Source: Ilyonectria destructans (lineage: Eukaryota; Ascomycota; Sordariomycetes; Hypocreales; Nectriaceae). From it: DNA of 64,000 nt. The notes under the pieces are model-generated. The model was given only the letters and a program-made list of their open reading frames with translations, was not told the origin of the DNA and did no database searches. Of this stretch, positions 62,092-64,000 are shown one piece after another. The translations under genes were made by a program, and so were the position numbers. The stretch covers positions 1-64,000 of the forward strand of contig JAHEWK010000002.1 of NCBI GenBank assembly GCA_020740775.1, given 5' to 3'. Every line of letters begins with the position of its first letter. Within the stretch, counting starts at the first letter, position 1.

Positions 62092-64000
62092 TCTATAGAA
62101 CTTAAAGCTATATAGAGGCAGCCTTAAGATAAGAAGGATATTATATACTATAATTATAATAAGAAGGGATATTTTATATAAGAATACTATAAGCCTAAAA
62201 AGGAATAATAATTTTAATTTATACCTACTGGATAATAATTATTAAATACTATTTAGAGATAGAAAGAAATAGAAATAGCAGTATAAATATAAATTATTAC
62301 TATAATATAAGGTATATATAAGCACTCTAGCTTAAGCTAGTCTGTATATCTACTCAGCTGAAAGTAATATTTATCTTAAGAAGAAATAGAAGTACTATAT
62401 CTAGAAGAATCTACCTTAAGAGTAAATAGGCAGAAGAAACTAATAGAATAAATATCGGTATTAAAACCACTAATAATTAAATTAATAGCAGTTAGACTAA
62501 GAATAATAGCTATAGTATAATAGGAAAAATAACTAAAAACCTACTAAAGAGAAATACTAAAAGTACTAAATACTTAGAATAATATCCCTAATAGATAGCT
62601 AGAAGACTATAATACTTAGATAGATTAGTAATAGATAGTAGGTACTATATTAAATAAGAATAATAAATACTATAATATTAGAAATAAATACCCTAACTCT
62701 AGTAATAAGAAAAAACTAAATCTCTATATAGAGGGATATATACTTAGTACTCTAGAAGAAACTAGCTAAATAATAATAGAAAAACTATAATAAGATAAAG
62801 TTACACTTAATAAGTAAGATAACTAATAATAGAAAAATAAGAGAGCTATATACTAATAACTTATAAGGGAATAATAGAATACTAAATAATATAAATCTAT
62901 TTATCTTTATCTAATAATAAGATATAAAGTAGGAGACTATATAGTAGAACCTAAAGAAGAGTTTAAAAATAACTTTATTCTTTACTTTAGTATAGAAGGA
63001 TATAATTAGATCTTATAGATTTTATATTACTATCTATAATATTATTACTACTTAAAGGATAAATAGACTTATAACTATTACCCCCTAAGGCTACTAGAAA
63101 TTCCTATTATCTAACTATATATAAAGTATAATATAGAGTACTATAAGAATACTAATAGATATCCTAAGTACTATATTATTATTCTAAAAGCTAAAATAAT
63201 TAGATTTCTATAATAGTATATATAAGAATTATAGAACCCTTAGGACTGCTAATACTAAAAATACTAAATCTATATAAAAATTAAGGTATACCTTTAGTAC
63301 TAAGTGCAGAAGGAATAAAGATATTTTCTATAAAAATAAAAATACTTCTAATTAGAGAAACTAGAATATAATAAATTATCTAATAATAATACTTAATAAA
63401 GAGAAGTTAAGAACTAGCTTAAGATAACTAAAGAAGAGAAATCTATATCTAACTAATAAAATAAAACTACCATAATATTAAGTAAATAAGAAAAAAAGAA
63501 GAACTATAAAATAAGAAAAGATTCCCTCTATATATAAAGAATAAAGAAAAAATACATCTCTATTTCTATATCTAATAATATTTATAAAGAAATATTTACA
63601 ATAGATTGCAGTATATATATATACTTAAGATATAATAAAGAAAAGAAGAAAACCTATAGATATATATATAGAATATATAAAGATAGATTTAACTTTTATT
63701 AATAAACTGGCAGATAAGCTAAAGACTGAGAATAATATAAGGTAGTTTAAATATAGATAAAAAACTACTCTTACTCTCTATAATAGAGTAATAAATAGAC
63801 TAAAAGCTAAAAGAAGTAAAACTCCCAGTAAGAGCTCTATATACTACAGAAAGTATATAAATAGATTACTTAGAAATTTAGATATAAATTAAGAGATACT
63901 AATATACTGTACTAGTAGATAGCAGTATAGAATTTAACTACCTTCACCTAAGAGTAATAAATAAGTTAGAGCTACTATAGAGAAATAAATTAAATCTATA
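62092..64000 (+). pseudogene. Element G gag end and protease relic (continues outside)
   Basis: The zinc knuckle at about 62146-62190 reads YYNYNKKGYFI-stop-EY, a CCHC knuckle with every Cys and His turned to Tyr. An aspartic protease segment at about 63911-63950 reads VDSSIEFNYLHLRVINKLEL. Between them lies a region homologous to the B stretch at about 20400-22000 read as complement. RT would follow beyond the window. Confidence 0.7.

Larger units (their letters stand above)
42371..64000. repeat. RIP-mutated retrotransposon block, right nest
   Basis: AT-rich block that starts inside the TRIM (about 42110) and runs to the window end. It contains the solo LTRs and elements G, C and D listed below. 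42376-42781 and 43340-43434 are of the same composition and hold nothing I can identify. Confidence 0.85.
43779..64000 (+). mobile_element. LTR retrotransposon G (B family), split by C and D, runs off the window
   Basis: The 5' LTR is 43779-44188. Then come the primer-binding region and gag 44189-44547, interruption by C (44548-53021), gag 53022-53604, interruption by D (53610-62086), and gag-pol 62092-64000. Joining the pieces matches the order seen in D read as complement, for example the motif GGAAAACTTTAAAGTAGC at 53173 and its counterpart near 61165. No element end is seen at 64000. Confidence 0.85.

Overview
The window reads as nuclear DNA of a filamentous ascomycete (Pezizomycotina); order and species cannot be fixed from sequence alone. 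The support is short GT-AG introns of about 50-90 bp, fungal gene families (GH1 and GH78-type glycosidases, a Nor-1-like ketoreductase, a sugar transporter), and a sharp split between gene-bearing DNA of balanced composition and two very AT-rich blocks. The AT-rich blocks are LTR retrotransposons ruined by C-to-T and G-to-A transitions, the signature of repeat-induced point mutation (RIP).

Layout. 1-1074: 3' part of a broken GH1 beta-glucosidase. 2052-4789 (minus): an intact four-exon GH78-type six-hairpin glycosidase with a signal peptide. 6.3-28.4 kb: a nest of LTR elements. A pair of about 554-bp LTRs with a remnant between them (family F) holds a Ty3/Gypsy element A (9806-27103, TSD AAAAG). 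A in turn holds a second Gypsy element B on the minus strand (15110-23595, TSD AATAT) and, inside its own 3' LTR, a 472-bp TRIM-like element (26515-26986). 28.4-41.7 kb: a gene island with an atypical-SDR/epimerase gene (minus), a Nor-1-like SDR gene (plus) in divergent arrangement with a fold-back repeat between them, a broken MFS sugar transporter, a small SRPBCC protein, then remnants of a LINE RNase H and of a Fot1/Pogo-type DNA transposon. 41781-42370: a second TRIM-like element exactly on the RIP boundary. 42.4-64 kb: a second nest. A family-F solo LTR and a family-A LTR stand before a B-family element G (plus, 43779 to beyond the window). G's gag is split by element C (A family, plus, 44548-53021) and by element D (B family, minus, 53610-62086).

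How the parts work together. The three intact genes of the middle island (epimerase, ketoreductase, SRPBCC) and the dead transporter are of types often found in secondary-metabolite clusters, but no core synthase is present. The retroelements share a Gypsy gag-protease-RT-RNase H-integrase order. In all five, the 11 nt next to the 5' LTR are complementary to a conserved motif inside the LTR, which suggests Tf1/sushi-like self-priming rather than tRNA priming. Two B-family elements also carry a relic of an extra reading frame, antisense to pol, between integrase and the 3' LTR. Every premature stop I could explain, in the elements and in the two host pseudogenes, fits a C:G to T:A transition.

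Limits: all splice sites were placed by eye, family names come from remembered motif patterns, and no similarity search was run.
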